From contig JABBOG010000012.1 in assembly GCA_019351975.1 (NCBI GenBank), positions 1-64,000 on the forward strand: a stretch of DNA of 64,000 nt, given 5' to 3'. The position numbers and the translations under genes were made by a program. Shown here piece by piece: positions 62,047-64,000 of this stretch (within the stretch, counting starts at the first letter, position 1; the number at the start of each line of letters is the position of its first letter). This DNA is from Acidobacteriota bacterium (GTDB taxonomy: Bacteria; Acidobacteriota; Terriglobia; Terriglobales; Acidobacteriaceae). The notes below the pieces were generated by a model. That model made no database searches, was not told the origin of the DNA, and saw only the letters and a list, made by a program, of their open reading frames with translations.

Positions 62047-63636
62047 TTACCGCGTCAGCGTCCCATTCACCATCCGCATAATCCCCAGCGGATTCCCCCG
62101 CTGCAGCGCCTTCGGCAGCACCGCATCCGGCATATCCTGATAGCAAACCGGCCGCGCAAACCGATAGATCGCCTGCGTCCCCACCGACGTCGACCGCCCA
62201 TCCGACGTCGCCGGGAACGGCCCCCCATGCACCATCGCATGGCACACCTCCACACCCGTGGGATACCCGTTGAACAGAATCCGCCCCACCTTCGTCTCCA
62301 GCACCGCAATCAACTCACCCGCCGCCGCGATCTCCTCCTCCGTCCCATGGATCGTCGCCGTCAGATGCCCCTGCAACCCTCGCGCAGCCTCCACCAACTC
62401 CTCCAGTCCTCCATACTCGACCAGCAGCATCGTCGGCCCAAAAACCTCCTCCGCCAGCGCCGCGTCCCCTAAAAACTCCCGCATCGACGTCCGAAACACC
62501 ATCGCTGCTCCCGCCGCGCGCCCCGCCTCCACAGCCGACTCACCGCCTGCCACAAGCTCGGGCCTTCCCTTCGCCCTCCGCTCCTCCACCGCCTTCGTGT
62601 ACTTCGCCGCAATCGACTGCGTCAGCATCCCATGCGCCGCCATCCCGCCCACACCCACCTTCACCGCCTCCCCAAACGCCTCACTCCGCTCCGGCACAAA
62701 CACCACTCCCGGCTTCGTACAAAACTGCCCCGATCCCATCGTGAACGACCCCTGCAACCCCTGCGCCAGCGACGCCGCACGCTCCCGCATCGCTCCCGGC
62801 AGCACAAACATCGGATTCGTGCTCCCCATCTCCGCATAACAAGGAATCGGCTCCGGCCGATCCGCCGCAATCCGCATCAGCGCCTGCCCACCCCCCGCAG
62901 ACCCCGTAAACGCAATCGCCTTCACTGCAGGATGCCGCGCCAGCCCAACGCCCACCTCAATCCCGTCATCAAACAGCAGCGCAAATACCCCCGCCGGCAA
63001 TCCACTCTTTCGCACCGCCTCCCGCACTACACGCCCCACCATCGCACTCGTCCCCGGATGCGCCGGATGCGCCTTCGCGATCACCGGATTCCCCGCCGCC
63101 AGCGCCGAAGCCGTATCTCCTCCCGCCACCGAAAACGCCAGCGGAAAGTTACTCGCCCCGAACACCGCCACCGGCCCCAGCGGTCGCAGCATCGACCGCA
63201 CATCCGGCCGCGCCATCGGCTTCCGCTCCGGCTGTGCCTCATCCACCCGCGCATTCACCCACGATCCCTCCTCCACCACCTCCGCAAACAGCCGCAACTG
63301 CCCCGTCGTCCTTCCCATCTCGCCCTGCAACCGCGCCATCGGCAAGCCCGTCTCCAGATGCGCCCTCTCCGTAATCCCCACCATCTCCGCCGCCAACCCG
63401 TCCGCAATCGCCCGCAGCAGCGCCGCACGCTCCGCCCCACTCAGCGCCGCTAAGCTCGCACAAGCCTCCTGCGCCAGCGTCGCCGCCACGTCGATCTCCT
63501 CGTCCGACGCCGCAAAAAACACCGGCTCCAGCCGCTCACCCGTCGCCGGATTCATCCCATAAAACCGCCGTCCGCTCCTCGCACACTCGCGCTCACCCAC
63601 CAGTGAAACTCCCAGAATCTCCGCTGCCTGCATCAT
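62047..63636 (-). CDS. aldehyde dehydrogenase, alpha-ketoglutaric semialdehyde (2,5-dioxovalerate) dehydrogenase-like
   Basis: GRRFYGMNPATGERLEPVFFAAS, GASNFPLAFSVAGGDTASALAAGNPVIAKAHPAHPGTS, FTGSAGGGQALMRIA, GSGQFCTKPGVVFVP. Confidence 0.9.
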   Translation of the reverse strand: MMQAAEILGVSLVGERECARSGRRFYGMNPATGERLEPVFFAASDEEIDVAATLAQEACASLAALSGAERAALLRAIADGLAAEMVGITERAHLETGLPMARLQGEMGRTTGQLRLFAEVVEEGSWVNARVDEAQPERKPMARPDVRSMLRPLGPVAVFGASNFPLAFSVAGGDTASALAAGNPVIAKAHPAHPGTSAMVGRVVREAVRKSGLPAGVFALLFDDGIEVGVGLARHPAVKAIAFTGSAGGGQALMRIAADRPEPIPCYAEMGSTNPMFVLPGAMRERAASLAQGLQGSFTMGSGQFCTKPGVVFVPERSEAFGEAVKVGVGGMAAHGMLTQSIAAKYTKAVEERRAKGRPELVAGGESAVEAGRAAGAAMVFRTSMREFLGDAALAEEVFGPTMLLVEYGGLEELVEAARGLQGHLTATIHGTEEEIAAAGELIAVLETKVGRILFNGYPTGVEVCHAMVHGGPFPATSDGRSTSVGTQAIYRFARPVCYQDMPDAVLPKALQRGNPLGIMRMVNGTLTR

Positions 63637-63679
63637 CGATCTCCTCTCCTCTTCCTGCGCCGAAGCTCACACCCTCAAC

Positions 63680-64000
63680 CTACGCAATTGGCGTTCCAGC
63701 CGCCTTGTAAATCGCCTCGATCGCAATCAAATCCTTCAGCCCTTCTTCACCATCCGACTCCGGCTGCTTGTTCTCCCACACGCATTGCGCAAAATAATCC
63801 GCCTCGATCGCAAACTGGAACGGCGCCTTCCCCGTCCCCAGGATGTCAATCGTCTTCCCACCCGCATGCCCCGTCAAATGCACACCGTCATACAGAAATC
63901 CAGGCTCAAATTGCAGAAAGCCCTTCTCCCCATTGATCGTCAAAAAGCTCGGCCCATCCTGCCCATACGAACACCCGCACGAAGCCAGAATCCCCGACGG
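63680..64000 (-). CDS. Gfo/Idh/MocA family oxidoreductase, C-terminal part, 5' end beyond the window
   Basis: Frame stays open to the window edge: PSGILASCGCSYGQDGPSFLTINGEKGFLQFEPGFLYDGVHL...DYFAQCVWENKQPESDGEEGLKDLIAIEAIYKAAGTPI. Confidence 0.75.
   Translation of the reverse strand, partial: PSGILASCGCSYGQDGPSFLTINGEKGFLQFEPGFLYDGVHLTGHAGGKTIDILGTGKAPFQFAIEADYFAQCVWENKQPESDGEEGLKDLIAIEAIYKAAGTPIA

Noticed and set aside
1-64000. tRNA, rRNA, prophage or transposase genes
   Set aside because: None recognised by eye in the intergenic regions or ORF list; a tRNAscan/Infernal run would be needed to exclude small RNAs.

Overview
This 64-kb, GC-rich window is chromosomal. Gene content and style (Oar-type TonB receptor with an N-terminal carboxypeptidase-regulatory-like domain, NHL-repeat proteins, PD40-amidohydrolase fusions) suggest an Acidobacteriota/Terriglobia-like genome, but that is inference. 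About 45 coding regions can be supported. In order they are: a frameshifted PlsC-type acyltransferase at the left edge; a divergent SIS isomerase/DeoR regulator pair; an ABC ATPase + ABC-2 permease/M1 peptidase fusion + three secreted amidohydrolases on one strand; a TonB-dependent receptor; DedA and FolD; a 30-bp-period intergenic repeat array; a double-DTG aspartyl protease; HemQ/Nth/HemD; a GH38 alpha-mannosidase broken by a frameshift; DUF2252; Crp/Fnr; deoC and a two-domain ALDH separated by an atypical orphan ORF; ThiO, citrate synthase and an MFS transporter; a metal-resistance block (Cys-rich protein, CopA, CopB, RND CzcCBA-like) with a divergent two-component system; the phoH-ybeY-corC-era block interrupted by two NHL-repeat proteins; and a Weimberg-like sugar-acid oxidation cluster running off the right edge. 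No rRNA, tRNA, CRISPR array or transposase was recognised. The best candidates for something undescribed are the orphan ORF between deoC and ALDH (31398-32417), the ABC/M1-peptidase/amidohydrolase cluster (3195-14616), and the Cys-rich protein before copA. None is proven to be a new system.
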